NCBI GenBank assembly: GCA_023667045.1
Contig: JAMPAU010000001.1
Coordinates: 633,903 to 697,902, forward strand
Origin: Ruminococcus flavefaciens
Lineage (GTDB): Bacteria > Bacillota > Clostridia > Oscillospirales > Ruminococcaceae
Length of the DNA stretch: 64,000 nucleotides
Direction of reading: 5' to 3'
A program made the position numbers and the translations under genes. The notes beneath the pieces were generated by a model, which did not search any database, was not told the origin of the DNA, and worked only from the letters and a program-made list of their open reading frames with translations. The number at the start of each line of letters is the position of its first letter. Positions within the stretch are counted from its first letter, which is position 1. Shown in pieces: positions 50,863 through 59,521 of this stretch.

Positions 50863-52859
50863 ATTGCGTCTACCTCCGCCATAATCTGACTGTTAGAGAA
50901 TCCGTTCAAATCCATTGCACCAGACGGACAAGCAACTGTACAAGCACCACAGCCCTGACATACAGCAGGGTTAACGCTTGCAACACGTCTCATTACTGTC
51001 GTGCGGTATGGTGTTCTGAATTCCTTGTCCTGATAAGTAATAGCACCATAAGGACAAACCTTTTCACACGCTGAACAGCCGTTACACATAAGTTCGTTTG
51101 AATGAGCAACACATGGGTTGCAGGTGATACTGTCTTTCACAAGAAGACCGATAGCCTTAGCAGCAGCGGCACTTGCCTGAGCAACAGTTTCCGGAATATC
51201 CTTTGGTCCTTGACAAGCACCGGAAAGGAAGATACCGGCGGTAGCACTTTCAACAGGACGGAGCTTTGCATGAGCCTCTGTGAAGAAGTCATTAGTATCC
51301 ATCTGTGTTGTAAGCATTGTAGCAAGCGGACGTGCAGTCTTGTCCGGTTCGATAGCTGTAGCGAGTACAACCAAATCAGCGTCAATGTGGAGCTGTTCAT
51401 TTGAAAGCAGGTCTGAAGCCTGTACGTCTATAGTGCCGTCAGCCTTAGGTGTAACCTTGCCGACCATGCCCTTTATATAATGAACGTTGTACTGCTCAAC
51501 GGCACGTCTGTAGAACTCATCAAAGTTCTTGCCGGGGGTACGTACATCTATGTAGAATACATAAACCTCTGTATCCGGATATTTTTCACGGATAAGCATA
51601 GCGTGCTTAGCTGTGTACATACAGCAAATTTTTGAACAATACGGCTTGCCCTTGCTGTCGTCACATCTTGAACCTACACACTGTACAAAAACAATCTTGT
51701 GCGGGTGTGTCTTATCGGACGGTCTGAGAAGTGTACCGCCGTTAGGACCAGCAGCGTTCATAAGTCTTTCGAGTTCAAGAGATGTTACAACGTCCGGACA
51801 CTGATTATATGCAAATTCATCATACTTGTCAAGCTTAATCGGGTTAAAGCCAGTAGCAACAACGATTGCACCGTATTTCTGTTCAATATACTCGTCCTGC
51901 TGATGATAGTTGATAGCACCAACTGTACAAGCCTGTGAACACTTACCGCAGACTTTTTCGTTTACATCGCCCTTGCGGAGTTTCAGACAGTAATTAGCGT
52001 CGATTGTAGCAACCTTAGGTACAGCCTGTGCAAAAGGAATATAAATAGCACCTCTGTTATTGAGACCGAGATTGAAAGCGTTAGGAACTTTCTGCATAGG
52101 ACAAACTTCTGTACAAGCACCGCAACCAGTACACTTTGTTTCGTCAACAAAACGTCTCTTTTTCTTTATTGTAGCTGTAAAGTTACCTACAAATCCCTTT
52201 ACCGCACTTACTTCACTGTATGAGTGAATAGTAATTTTTTCGTTCTGTGATGCCTCAACCATTTTAGGTGTGAGAATACAAGCGGCACAGTCGAGGGTCG
52301 GAAAAGTCTTATCAATCTGAGCCATTTTACCGCCGATAGTAGCTTCTTTTTCTACTATATCAACTTCAAATCCAGCCTCTGCAATATCGAGTGCTGTCTG
52401 AATGCCGGCGATACCGCCACCGATAACCAACGCTCTTTTTGCAACAGGGCTTTCGCCTGCTGTAAGAGGTGTGTTAAGGTGAACCTTAGCGATAGCAGCT
52501 TTGCCGAGAATAATAGCCTTTTCGGTAGCTGTGGCAATATCTTTGTGAATCCATGAACACTGCTCACGGATATTAGCGATTTCAACGAGATACGGGTTGA
52601 GACCTACAGAGGCGGCTGCCTTTCTGAAAGTATTTTCATGCATACGTGGTGAACATGAACATACAACAATACCTGTAAGACCGTATTCTTTTATAGAATC
52701 CTTTATGAGATTCTGACCTGCCTCAGAACACATATACTGATATTCCTTAGAGATAACCACTCCGTCCTCATGACTGAGAGCTTCTGCAACTGCCTTTACG
52801 TCAACAGTTGCGGCAATATTAGTACCGCAGTGACAGACAAATACACCAATTCTCTGCAT
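50853..52859 (-). CDS. hdrA: Heterodisulfide reductase subunit A (HdrA)
   Basis: 668 residues, complete. N-terminal FVCHCGTNIAATVDV and CSCSPRMHENTFRKAA, FAD-binding ALVIGGGIAGIQTALDIAEA, 4Fe-4S pairs CTGCGACTEVCPM and CGKCSQACTVGA, the C-terminal FAD segment GIFLSGACQGPKDIPETVAQ, and two ferredoxin-like motifs CNGCSACEKVCPYG and CQGCGACTVACPSG. In known systems the HdrA flavin bifurcates electrons to ferredoxin and to HdrBC. AGGAGGAG precedes the ATG. Confidence 0.95.
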   Translation of the reverse strand: MQRIGVFVCHCGTNIAATVDVKAVAEALSHEDGVVISKEYQYMCSEAGQNLIKDSIKEYGLTGIVVCSCSPRMHENTFRKAAASVGLNPYLVEIANIREQCSWIHKDIATATEKAIILGKAAIAKVHLNTPLTAGESPVAKRALVIGGGIAGIQTALDIAEAGFEVDIVEKEATIGGKMAQIDKTFPTLDCAACILTPKMVEASQNEKITIHSYSEVSAVKGFVGNFTATIKKKRRFVDETKCTGCGACTEVCPMQKVPNAFNLGLNNRGAIYIPFAQAVPKVATIDANYCLKLRKGDVNEKVCGKCSQACTVGAINYHQQDEYIEQKYGAIVVATGFNPIKLDKYDEFAYNQCPDVVTSLELERLMNAAGPNGGTLLRPSDKTHPHKIVFVQCVGSRCDDSKGKPYCSKICCMYTAKHAMLIREKYPDTEVYVFYIDVRTPGKNFDEFYRRAVEQYNVHYIKGMVGKVTPKADGTIDVQASDLLSNEQLHIDADLVVLATAIEPDKTARPLATMLTTQMDTNDFFTEAHAKLRPVESATAGIFLSGACQGPKDIPETVAQASAAAAKAIGLLVKDSITCNPCVAHSNELMCNGCSACEKVCPYGAITYQDKEFRTPYRTTVMRRVASVNPAVCQGCGACTVACPSGAMDLNGFSNSQIMAEVDAICK

Positions 52860-52874
52860 ATTATTATCTCCTCC

Positions 52875-53258
52875 TTACTTAGTATATTTTCTGAATGCCG
52901 TAACGATTGCCTGCTGTGGCAAATCCTCGTCGAGCATTTCGGGAATGTCATCGGCAATAAGGTGGTTATTGCCCTGTTTTCTTATAGCGGCAAGACGTAC
53001 TGCCTCAACAACCTTAGCCGGCTCAACTCCTCTGGGACATCTTTCAACACAGGCAAAGCAGGTAAGGCACTTATAGATTGACTTTGAGTTCATGAGGGCT
53101 TCAATGTTGCCTTTTTCCACCATATATACAAACTGGTGCGGGTGGTATTCCATCTCATCATATGACGGACAAGTGCCGGAGCATTTACCGCAACGCATAC
53201 ATTTAAGGACATTCACACCGCTTGAACGTATAACCTGTTCTTTGAGATTATTATTCAT
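52875..53258 (-). CDS. hdrC: Heterodisulfide reductase subunit C (HdrC)
   Basis: 127 residues with two 4Fe-4S motifs, CMRCGKCSGTCPS and CLTCFACVERCPRG, and the SYDEMEYHPHQFVYMVEKG segment between them, as in HdrC. It passes electrons from HdrA to HdrB. The ATG overlaps the hdrB stop. Confidence 0.93.
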   Translation of the reverse strand: MNNNLKEQVIRSSGVNVLKCMRCGKCSGTCPSYDEMEYHPHQFVYMVEKGNIEALMNSKSIYKCLTCFACVERCPRGVEPAKVVEAVRLAAIRKQGNNHLIADDIPEMLDEDLPQQAIVTAFRKYTK

Positions 53259-54048
53259 TGTCAGCCTCCTTTACTCCGAGAGCCTCGGCAAGAAGTTCAG
53301 TAAAGTAATAAACCGGAAGTTCAGAACCGGAGTTCTTTTTCAGATTGTACATACAGAGAGGACAGGCAGTAATAACCATATCTGCTCCCTGCTCCTGTGC
53401 AGAATCCATAACCTTAGCACTTCTCTTTTCAGCCTGTGCCTTGTCTTCCATAGTTATGTAACCGCCACAGCACTCGTTACGCTGTGAATAGATAACAGGA
53501 GTACCGCCGATAGCCTTTATGAAGTCTTCCATAATTGTAGGATTTTCGGGGTCGTCCATAGCAAGAGCCTTGCTCGGACGGAGAAGAAGACAGCCATAAT
53601 ATGCTGCTATTTTCTTGCCCTTGAAAGAATTTACAACCTTTTTCTTGAGATTGTCAAAACCTACTACATCACGGAGCATTTCAAGATAGTGATAAACTGT
53701 AGCCTCGCCTGTATAAGCCTCATCAAGCTGGAGATAGTTGTTTACCTTTGCAGCCATTTCCTCATCATTGGAAATATCATAGTTAGTCTGCTTGATAACA
53801 TTATGACAGGCGGAACAGACTGTGATAAGTGGCTGACCTGCTTCCTTAGCGGCGTTGAGAGTTCTTACCGCAGAAAGCTTTGTAGCTATTTCATCTTTAG
53901 CTGTAGTGTAAGCACCGCCACAGCACTGCCAGTTTTCCGGCTCTACAAGAGAGATACCGAGAGCCTCGGCAGAAGACCTTGCATAAGCGTCAAGGTCTTT
54001 AGCTTTGGTGCGGAGCGTACAGCCTGGATAATACATGAAAGTATTCAT
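53251..54048 (-). CDS. hdrB: Heterodisulfide reductase subunit B (HdrB)
   Basis: 265 residues with two complete CCG domains: YYPGCTLRTKAKDLDAYARS ... WQCCGG ... CSACHNV, and YYGCLLLRPSKALAM ... NECCGGY ... CPLCMYNL. In methanogens these bind noncubane 4Fe-4S clusters that reduce CoM-S-S-CoB. This host should lack that substrate, so HdrB probably hands electrons to FrdB or to another disulfide. It lies 24 bases downstream of fumC. Confidence 0.93.
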   Translation of the reverse strand: MNTFMYYPGCTLRTKAKDLDAYARSSAEALGISLVEPENWQCCGGAYTTAKDEIATKLSAVRTLNAAKEAGQPLITVCSACHNVIKQTNYDISNDEEMAAKVNNYLQLDEAYTGEATVYHYLEMLRDVVGFDNLKKKVVNSFKGKKIAAYYGCLLLRPSKALAMDDPENPTIMEDFIKAIGGTPVIYSQRNECCGGYITMEDKAQAEKRSAKVMDSAQEQGADMVITACPLCMYNLKKNSGSELPVYYFTELLAEALGVKEADNE

Positions 54049-54072
54049 TAGTACGTTTCCTTTCTGTTAATT

Positions 54073-55449
54073 TTATGCCATTTCTTCGGGGTGGAATACC
54101 TCGTCAAATCGTTCTGCTGTCAGGAAACCGAGTTCAACACAGGCTTCTTTAAGGGAAATATTATCCTTGAAAGCCTTCTTTGCGGTCTTGGCGGCGTTCT
54201 CATAACCAATATACGGATTAAGAGCAGTGACGAGCATAAGAGAATTGTGAAGATTATGGTGCATTTTTTCCTTGTTTGCCTTAATACCTACTGCACAGTT
54301 CTTGTTGAATGAGATAATAGATTCAGCAAGCAGACGTGCAGACTGGAGGAAATTATAAGCACATACAGGCATAAATACATTGAGTTCAAAGTTGCCCTGA
54401 GACGCAGCCATGCCTACTGCAACGTCGTTGCCCATTACCTGTACGGCTACCATAGTAACCTGTTCGCACTGAGTGGGGTTAACCTTGCCGGGCATGATTG
54501 ATGAACCGGGTTCATTTTCGGGGATAAAGATTTCACCGAGACCGTCACGTGGACCAGATGCAAGCCATCTCACATCATTTGCAATCTTCATCATATCAGC
54601 AGCGAGAGCCTTTAAAGCACCGTGTGCAAATACGATTTCGTCCTTTGATGTAAGAGAATGGAACTTATTAGGTGCAGTAACGAATTTCTTTCCAGAAATC
54701 TCGCTTATAGCCTCAGCAGCCTTTTCAGCAAATCCGGCAGGTGCGTTAAGACCTGTACCTACTGCTGTACCGCCGAGAGCAAGCTCACGGAGTTCTTCAA
54801 CAGCAGAGAGGAGCATTTTCTTGTCCTTTTCAAGAGAACTTCTCCAACCGCTTATCTCCTGTGAGAACTTAATAGGTGTAGCGTCCTGAAGATGAGTACG
54901 ACCGCTTTTTACAATGCCCTCGTTTTCTTCTTCAAGTCTCTTGAAAGTTTCAATCAGTGTATCAACAGCCGGAATAACCTTGTCTTCAACGGCAATAACA
55001 GCGGCAATATGCATAGCAGTCGGGAAAGTATCATTTGAGGACTGGCTCATATTTATGTCGTCGTTAGGGTGAAGAAGTTTAGCTCCGGCAATTTCGTTGC
55101 CTCTGTTTGCTATAACCTCGTTGGCATTCATATTTGACTGTGTACCGCTTCCGGTCTGCCAAACTACGAGGGGGAAATGTTCATTGAGAGAACCGCTCAT
55201 TACCTCATCGCACGCCTGTGAGATAGCAGAAAGTTTTTCATCAGTCATTCTTTCCGGCTTTACGGCATGGTTAGCGATAGCTGCGGCTTTTTTTAAAATT
55301 CCGAAAGCATGGGTAATTTCTCTCGGCATAGTTTCTATACCTACGCCTATAAGGAAATTTTCATGACTTCTTTCGGTCTGGGCTGCCCAGTACTTGTCAG
55401 CTGGTACTTTTACCTCGCCCATAGAATCGTGTTCGATACGGTATTCCAT
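54073..55449 (-). CDS. fumC: Fumarate hydratase class II
   Basis: 458 residues, oxygen-tolerant type. EYRIEHDSMGEVKVPADKYW start, TGSGTQSNMNANEVIANRG, SSNDTFPTAMHIAA, and the family signature GSSIMPGKVNPTQ. It forms fumarate from malate, directly feeding the fumarate reductase encoded downstream. ATG 55449 is chosen with GGGAGTGG 8 bases upstream. Aspartase shares these motifs but its neighbours support fumarase. First gene of the large - strand operon. Confidence 0.93.
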   Translation of the reverse strand: MEYRIEHDSMGEVKVPADKYWAAQTERSHENFLIGVGIETMPREITHAFGILKKAAAIANHAVKPERMTDEKLSAISQACDEVMSGSLNEHFPLVVWQTGSGTQSNMNANEVIANRGNEIAGAKLLHPNDDINMSQSSNDTFPTAMHIAAVIAVEDKVIPAVDTLIETFKRLEEENEGIVKSGRTHLQDATPIKFSQEISGWRSSLEKDKKMLLSAVEELRELALGGTAVGTGLNAPAGFAEKAAEAISEISGKKFVTAPNKFHSLTSKDEIVFAHGALKALAADMMKIANDVRWLASGPRDGLGEIFIPENEPGSSIMPGKVNPTQCEQVTMVAVQVMGNDVAVGMAASQGNFELNVFMPVCAYNFLQSARLLAESIISFNKNCAVGIKANKEKMHHNLHNSLMLVTALNPYIGYENAAKTAKKAFKDNISLKEACVELGFLTAERFDEVFHPEEMA

Positions 55450-55517
55450 TAAAATATCCACTCCCGAAATTTTTTTATAAATAAAAACGTTTCATACGTA
55501 TTTTTCATACAATATTA

Positions 55518-55546
55518 AGTATAACAGCAAGTGACGATAAATTCAA
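55518..55546 (-). promoter_or_regulatory. Promoter of the fumC-hdr-flx-frd operon
   Basis: On the - strand TTGAAT (complement 55541-55546), 17-nt spacer, TATACT (complement 55518-55523). Predicted start near 55511, giving a leader of about 60 nt. Confidence 0.7.
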
Positions 55547-55576
55547 ATGCGGTTTAAGAATATTGATATTCGGATA

Positions 55577-55594
55577 TTGATATAATATTAACAA
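55577..55594. promoter_or_regulatory. Candidate Rex-binding site
   Basis: TTGATATAATATTAACAA matches the Rex consensus (TTGTTAA, 4-nt gap, TTAACAA) at 12 of 14 fixed positions. It lies about 30 bases upstream of the operon -35, and rex itself is encoded at 56364-57020. Confidence 0.45.
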
Positions 55595-55864
55595 TAGATT
55601 TTGGATATGCTAAAGTTATATATTATCTGAATATCAGTATACACAAAAAACTGTTTTGTTGCGTATGGCTTACTTAAAAAAGATACGGCATTATTTAGAA
55701 GATTACAATAAAATCCACAGAAACATCATTGATAAAATTACATATATGAAAAAAATCGCCATATGCATGAAACTTTTAGCCATGCATAAAAAGAATATGC
55801 TTATTTATTTTTTGATATAATAAGAGCGTTTGATTGACAATTATTTCACATTCTGTCAAGTATA

Positions 55865-56377
55865 TTACCGGAGTACTTCCTTGAAATATTGTTCCAGTGG
55901 CAGAGTAGCACCGGAGTGTATGCCGTCCGGAACTATCCGGAAATCCTTGTTTCTGAGTAAATTCTCTGTAAAGTCGTGATAGTCTATTACATCGTCCCGA
56001 CCGCCTATTATTGTGCTTGTTCCCGATATATCCATATTGGCTATCTCTGAAAAAAGAATTATATAAGGGCGGATATTTCCTTCAAAGTTAAGTCTCGGCA
56101 GAGTAACAAAAGGCATAAGGCAGGGATTTACCAGGATAACGGGAACACTAAGCCGTGCTGAAAGTACTGCACCGAAAAATCCGCCAAGACTTGTGCCTAC
56201 AATACAGCCTATATTATTTTCAGTAATCTGCCGTCCGAGCGTGTCAAGAATATCTTCCGGCAACATAGAATCATAATCAAGCTGAGGTGAAATAACTTCA
56301 TAGCCTAATTTTCTGAGAACGGAGCAGGCAGAATTTTCAGCACTGCCAGTATATCCGTGAATATTAAGAATCTTCAT
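55865..56377 (-). CDS. YqiA/YcfP-like alpha/beta hydrolase
   Basis: 170 residues. MKILNIHGYTGSAENSACSV start, nucleophile elbow GTSLGGFFGAVL (Ser about 74), Asp in IIGGRDDVIDYHDF and His in DGIHSGATL complete a plausible triad of small bacterial esterases of the YqiA/UPF0227 type. ATG 56377 has AAGGAGCAGG upstream and overlaps the end of rex. Substrate unknown. Confidence 0.85.
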   Translation of the reverse strand: MKILNIHGYTGSAENSACSVLRKLGYEVISPQLDYDSMLPEDILDTLGRQITENNIGCIVGTSLGGFFGAVLSARLSVPVILVNPCLMPFVTLPRLNFEGNIRPYIILFSEIANMDISGTSTIIGGRDDVIDYHDFTENLLRNKDFRIVPDGIHSGATLPLEQYFKEVLR

Positions 56378-57020
56378 TTTCTTCCTGCTCCTTTTCTGCA
56401 TTTATAGCATATGAAAGAATTGTCAGACTGTCGCCTAAATGGACATTTTCAACCACCACGTTTTCATGGTTTATGCTCAAATCGCAGTGGGTGAAATTCC
56501 AGAAAGCATGAATACCATAGCTGATAAGCCTTTCAGCCTCTTTTTCGGCGACCTCCTGAGGAACGCACAGCACGACGGCAACGGGTTTATGTTCCATGCA
56601 GAACTGTTCAAGCTCCGAAATATCTTTCACAGTAATTTTTCCGAGCCGTCTGCCGATAATATCGGGGTTTACATCAAAAGCTCCGATAAGCTCAAAGCCT
56701 TTATTGCGGAAATCAATATGTCTTGCAATAGCCTTTCCGAGATTGCCTGCTCCCATAAGTATCATGGGATTTTTTTTGTCTAGACCAAGAATAATGCCAA
56801 TCTGACGGCGTAACTCGCTTACATTGTAGCCGTATCCCTGCTGACCGAACTCGCCAAAACAGTTAAAGTCCTGACGTATCTGCGAGGCGGTAAGCCCCAT
56901 TTTTTCGGCAAGTTCTCTTGAGGAAATGCGGACATAGCCGTTTTCCTCAAGTTCGCCTAAAAAACGATAGTAACGTGGAAGTCGCCGTATAACTGAGTTT
57001 GATATTGCATTTTTTGACAT
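56364..57020 (-). CDS. rex: Redox-sensing transcriptional repressor Rex
   Basis: 218 residues. N-terminal winged helix (LPRYYRFLGELEENGYVRIS, LTASQIRQDFNCFGEFGQQG) and C-terminal Rossmann domain ILMGAGNLGKAIARHIDF binding NAD(H), with the C-terminal domain-swap helix. Rex represses fermentation and electron-transfer genes when NADH/NAD+ is low. Lying next to the Hdr/Flx/Frd operon and icd, it is a natural candidate for their control. ATG 57020 is chosen; a longer frame to 57047 lacks family similarity. Confidence 0.95.
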   Translation of the reverse strand: MSKNAISNSVIRRLPRYYRFLGELEENGYVRISSRELAEKMGLTASQIRQDFNCFGEFGQQGYGYNVSELRRQIGIILGLDKKNPMILMGAGNLGKAIARHIDFRNKGFELIGAFDVNPDIIGRRLGKITVKDISELEQFCMEHKPVAVVLCVPQEVAEKEAERLISYGIHAFWNFTHCDLSINHENVVVENVHLGDSLTILSYAINAEKEQEENEDS

Positions 57021-57054
57021 TTTATCATGCCTTTCATATACGTACAAGAACTGA

Positions 57055-58266
57055 TTACATTAATTTGTCAAGTCTTGTCTTTATTTCGTCAAGGAAAGTC
57101 TTTGAGTCAACCTTTTTCTTGTTTTCAAGTTTTGAGATAAGATAGAGGTCGCCTGTCATCACGCCGTCTTCAATTGTCTGAATTGTAGCCTTTTCGAGCT
57201 TGTCAGCAAATTCACATAGTTCCGGAGTATTGTCAAGTTCTCCTCTTTTTCTTAAAGCACCACTCCATGCAAAGATAGTAGCTACAGAGTTTGTTGAAGT
57301 TTCCTCGCCTTTGAGGTACTTGTAGTAGTGTCTCTGTACAGTACCGTGAGCTGCTTCGTATTCATAGATGCCGTCGGGAGAAACGAGTACTGAAGTCATC
57401 ATGGCAAGACTGCCGTAAGCTGTGGAAACCATATCTGACATAACGTCGCCGTCATAGTTTTTGCAAGCCCAGATGTAACCGCCGTTTGAACGGATAACTC
57501 TTGCTACAGCGTCGTCTATGAGAGTGTAGAAATATTCAATTCCTGCCTGCTCATACTTTTCCTTATATTCATTATCGTAAATTTCCTGGAAAATATCCTT
57601 GAATCTGTGGTCATACTTCTTGGAAATTGTGTCCTTAGTTGCAAACCATACGTCTTGTTTGAGGTCGAGACCGTAATTCAGACAGGTTCTTGCAAAGCTT
57701 GCTATGCTGTCGTCGAGGTTGTGAAGTCCCTGAATGATACCGTCGCACTTTGAGAAGTCGTGGATAAGTTCACGTGTTTCGTTGCCGTTTTCGTCAGTAA
57801 CAACGAGTTCAGCCTTGCTGCCCTTGTTAACACGGAGTTCAGAGTTTTTGTAGACATCGCCGTATGCATGACGTGCGATAGTGATAGGCTTAGTCCATGT
57901 GGGAATATAAGGCTCAATTCCCTTTACGATAATAGGAGTACGGAAAACAGTACCGTCAAGAGCTGCACGGATAGTACCGTTAGGAGACTTCCACATCTGA
58001 GTGAGGTTGTACTCCGGCATTCTTGCGGCATTCGGTGTGATAGTTGCACACTTTACAGCAACGCCGTATTTCTTTGTAGCCTCAGCGGAATCCATAGTTA
58101 CCTTGTCTTTGGTAGCCTCTCTGTGTTCGAGACCTAAATCATAGTATTCTGTGTTGAGGTCTACATATGGTTCAAGGAGAGTTTCCTTAATCCACTTCCA
58201 GAGGATTCGTGTCATTTCGTCGCCGTCCATTTCGACAAGCGGAGTTTTCATAGTAATTTTAGCCAT
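57055..58266 (-). CDS. icd: NADP-dependent isocitrate dehydrogenase (type II)
   Basis: 403 residues, the homodimeric eukaryote-like form: [20 protein letters not shown] start, NITPNAAR-like [37 protein letters not shown], and the metal site [15 protein letters not shown]. Oxidatively decarboxylates isocitrate to 2-oxoglutarate for glutamate synthesis. GGAGGT lies before the ATG. With aconitase at 61775-63712 it provides the oxidative TCA branch opposite to the reductive succinate branch. Confidence 0.96.
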   Translation of the reverse strand: MAKITMKTPLVEMDGDEMTRILWKWIKETLLEPYVDLNTEYYDLGLEHREATKDKVTMDSAEATKKYGVAVKCATITPNAARMPEYNLTQMWKSPNGTIRAALDGTVFRTPIIVKGIEPYIPTWTKPITIARHAYGDVYKNSELRVNKGSKAELVVTDENGNETRELIHDFSKCDGIIQGLHNLDDSIASFARTCLNYGLDLKQDVWFATKDTISKKYDHRFKDIFQEIYDNEYKEKYEQAGIEYFYTLIDDAVARVIRSNGGYIWACKNYDGDVMSDMVSTAYGSLAMMTSVLVSPDGIYEYEAAHGTVQRHYYKYLKGEETSTNSVATIFAWSGALRKRGELDNTPELCEFADKLEKATIQTIEDGVMTGDLYLISKLENKKKVDSKTFLDEIKTRLDKLM

Positions 58267-58289
58267 TGGTTTTTACCTCCTGTAATTTT

Positions 58290-58838
58290 TTAACCTGTCA
58301 TATATATTATGCCGTAAATTCCGGCAAATAACAGTATTATCACAATTTCAATAACAATAAGAACGATATTTTTTATAACTGCATATTTAAGCGTTATCTG
58401 GTCATCGTATGTACTCTTATGAACGCCCACGAGAAAAGCAAATATAACACCGAAAATCATATATCCGGCAAACCCGAAAGTACATATTCTTGCGACAGCA
58501 CAGCCGATAACAAAACCGGCAATATGCGGAAAAAGCACCTTGAATAAAGCATAGCCGTCAGCATATTCACTGCTTGCCTTGCGTGAATGAATACCCATTT
58601 TTTCAAGTTCGTCTTTTGAAAAGTGTTTTTCCAGAGAGTCTTCAGAAGCTCTTTTATATTCTGAATCTGAATGTGCAGAATAATGCCAAAGTTCAGTCAT
58701 CATAAGATTTTTCGGAAGGTCTGCCTTGTTGCTGTTTATGTCCTGAAAGTCGTCATATTTTTGTGCGTAATTCGTGTAATCGTCTTTGAGGTCTTCGAGA
58801 GCGTTTTTAATATCGTTCTTAAGTTCATTCTTATCCAT
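58290..58838 (-). CDS. Uncharacterised membrane protein
   Basis: 182 residues. A charged cytoplasmic half with coiled-coil-like DIKNALEDLKDDYTNYAQKY, then three hydrophobic helices (IAGFVIGCAVARICTFGFAG, YMIFGVIFAFLVGVH, VIKNIVLIVIEIVIILLFAG). ATG 58838 has GGGGACTT upstream; the longer frame to 58925 is unlikely. It lies 23 bases upstream of icd and may be cotranscribed. No family is recognised. Confidence 0.65.
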   Translation of the reverse strand: MDKNELKNDIKNALEDLKDDYTNYAQKYDDFQDINSNKADLPKNLMMTELWHYSAHSDSEYKRASEDSLEKHFSKDELEKMGIHSRKASSEYADGYALFKVLFPHIAGFVIGCAVARICTFGFAGYMIFGVIFAFLVGVHKSTYDDQITLKYAVIKNIVLIVIEIVIILLFAGIYGIIYMTG

Positions 58839-59050
58839 AAGTCCCCTGCCCCGCCCTTTCTTTACAGTCGATAACGTGGTAATAACAATAATCAAATATT
58901 TCCCAAAAATATCCTTGAATAACAATACATTTGTAAGCTATTGTGAGTGTAACAATAAAGATTGAAGACCACTCATATCTCCTTGACAAAATAAGTTATG
59001 CATTAAAGCATACGTGTTATCCGCCCTGCAAAAAATATACCGGATAAGAA
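58839..59050. other. Intergenic region
   Basis: About 210 bases, A/T rich, with GTTACA and ATTGTTATT words on the - strand but no promoter or hairpin that I would defend. Confidence 0.4.
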
Positions 59051-59509
59051 TTATTTTTCTATAAGGTCTACAGTCCAGTTGATACGCTGAATATTAACAT
59101 CAAGTTCACGCAGTTTTTTTGACATAGCGTCAACTTCTTTCTGCAATTCCGCAACGTCAACGGTACTGAGTATTTTGATTTCCGTATTTGAATAGCGGTT
59201 CACGACTGCACCAGCGTTTGAAAGAAAATTTTTCATAACGTTGACTTTTTCCCTTAAAACGTCCTTTTCTGCTATCATGTCGGTAAGCGAAACGCCGTTT
59301 TCAGTTGTCATGCAGTTGGTGTAGTTAATGTTTTTAATTAGACTTGTCATTTCGTCGGAAACGCTGTCCAGTTCCTTGATTAATGTATAAGGATTTTCAG
59401 CCGGTTTTTCGCCCTCCTGAACTTTAGCGTTGTTGTTAAGTCTGCTCTGGATATTGTTCATTTTGGTTTTCAGTTCTGCACGGAGTGCGAGAGCCTCAGC
59501 AAGTTTCAT
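59051..59509 (-). CDS. DIP1984/septicolysin-family protein
   Basis: 152 residues, all-helical, begins KLAEALALRAELKTKMNNIQ and contains NAKVQEGEKPAENPYTLIKE, NYTNCMTTENG, and SRYSN-like RYSNTEIKILSTVDVAELQK, the conserved blocks of the DIP1984 family. Biochemical function is unclear despite the septicolysin label. GGAGGTAA precedes the ATG. It lies 12 bases downstream of the PARG-like gene. Confidence 0.88.
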   Translation of the reverse strand: MKLAEALALRAELKTKMNNIQSRLNNNAKVQEGEKPAENPYTLIKELDSVSDEMTSLIKNINYTNCMTTENGVSLTDMIAEKDVLREKVNVMKNFLSNAGAVVNRYSNTEIKILSTVDVAELQKEVDAMSKKLRELDVNIQRINWTVDLIEK

Positions 59510-59521
59510 ATATTACCTCCT

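Larger units (their letters stand above)
55450..55864. other. Intergenic region upstream of the fumarase operon
   Basis: About 415 bases, very A/T rich. It holds the operon promoter (55518-55546), a Rex-like site (55577-55594) and one 52-codon frame at 55665-55820 without a ribosome binding site. No RNA gene is recognised. Confidence 0.6.

Noticed and set aside
45376-53487. Several + strand frames of 60-137 codons opposite the Hdr/Flx/Frd genes
   Set aside because: All are antisense to genes with complete cofactor motifs; Cys/Ser-rich composition is the mirror of the real frames.
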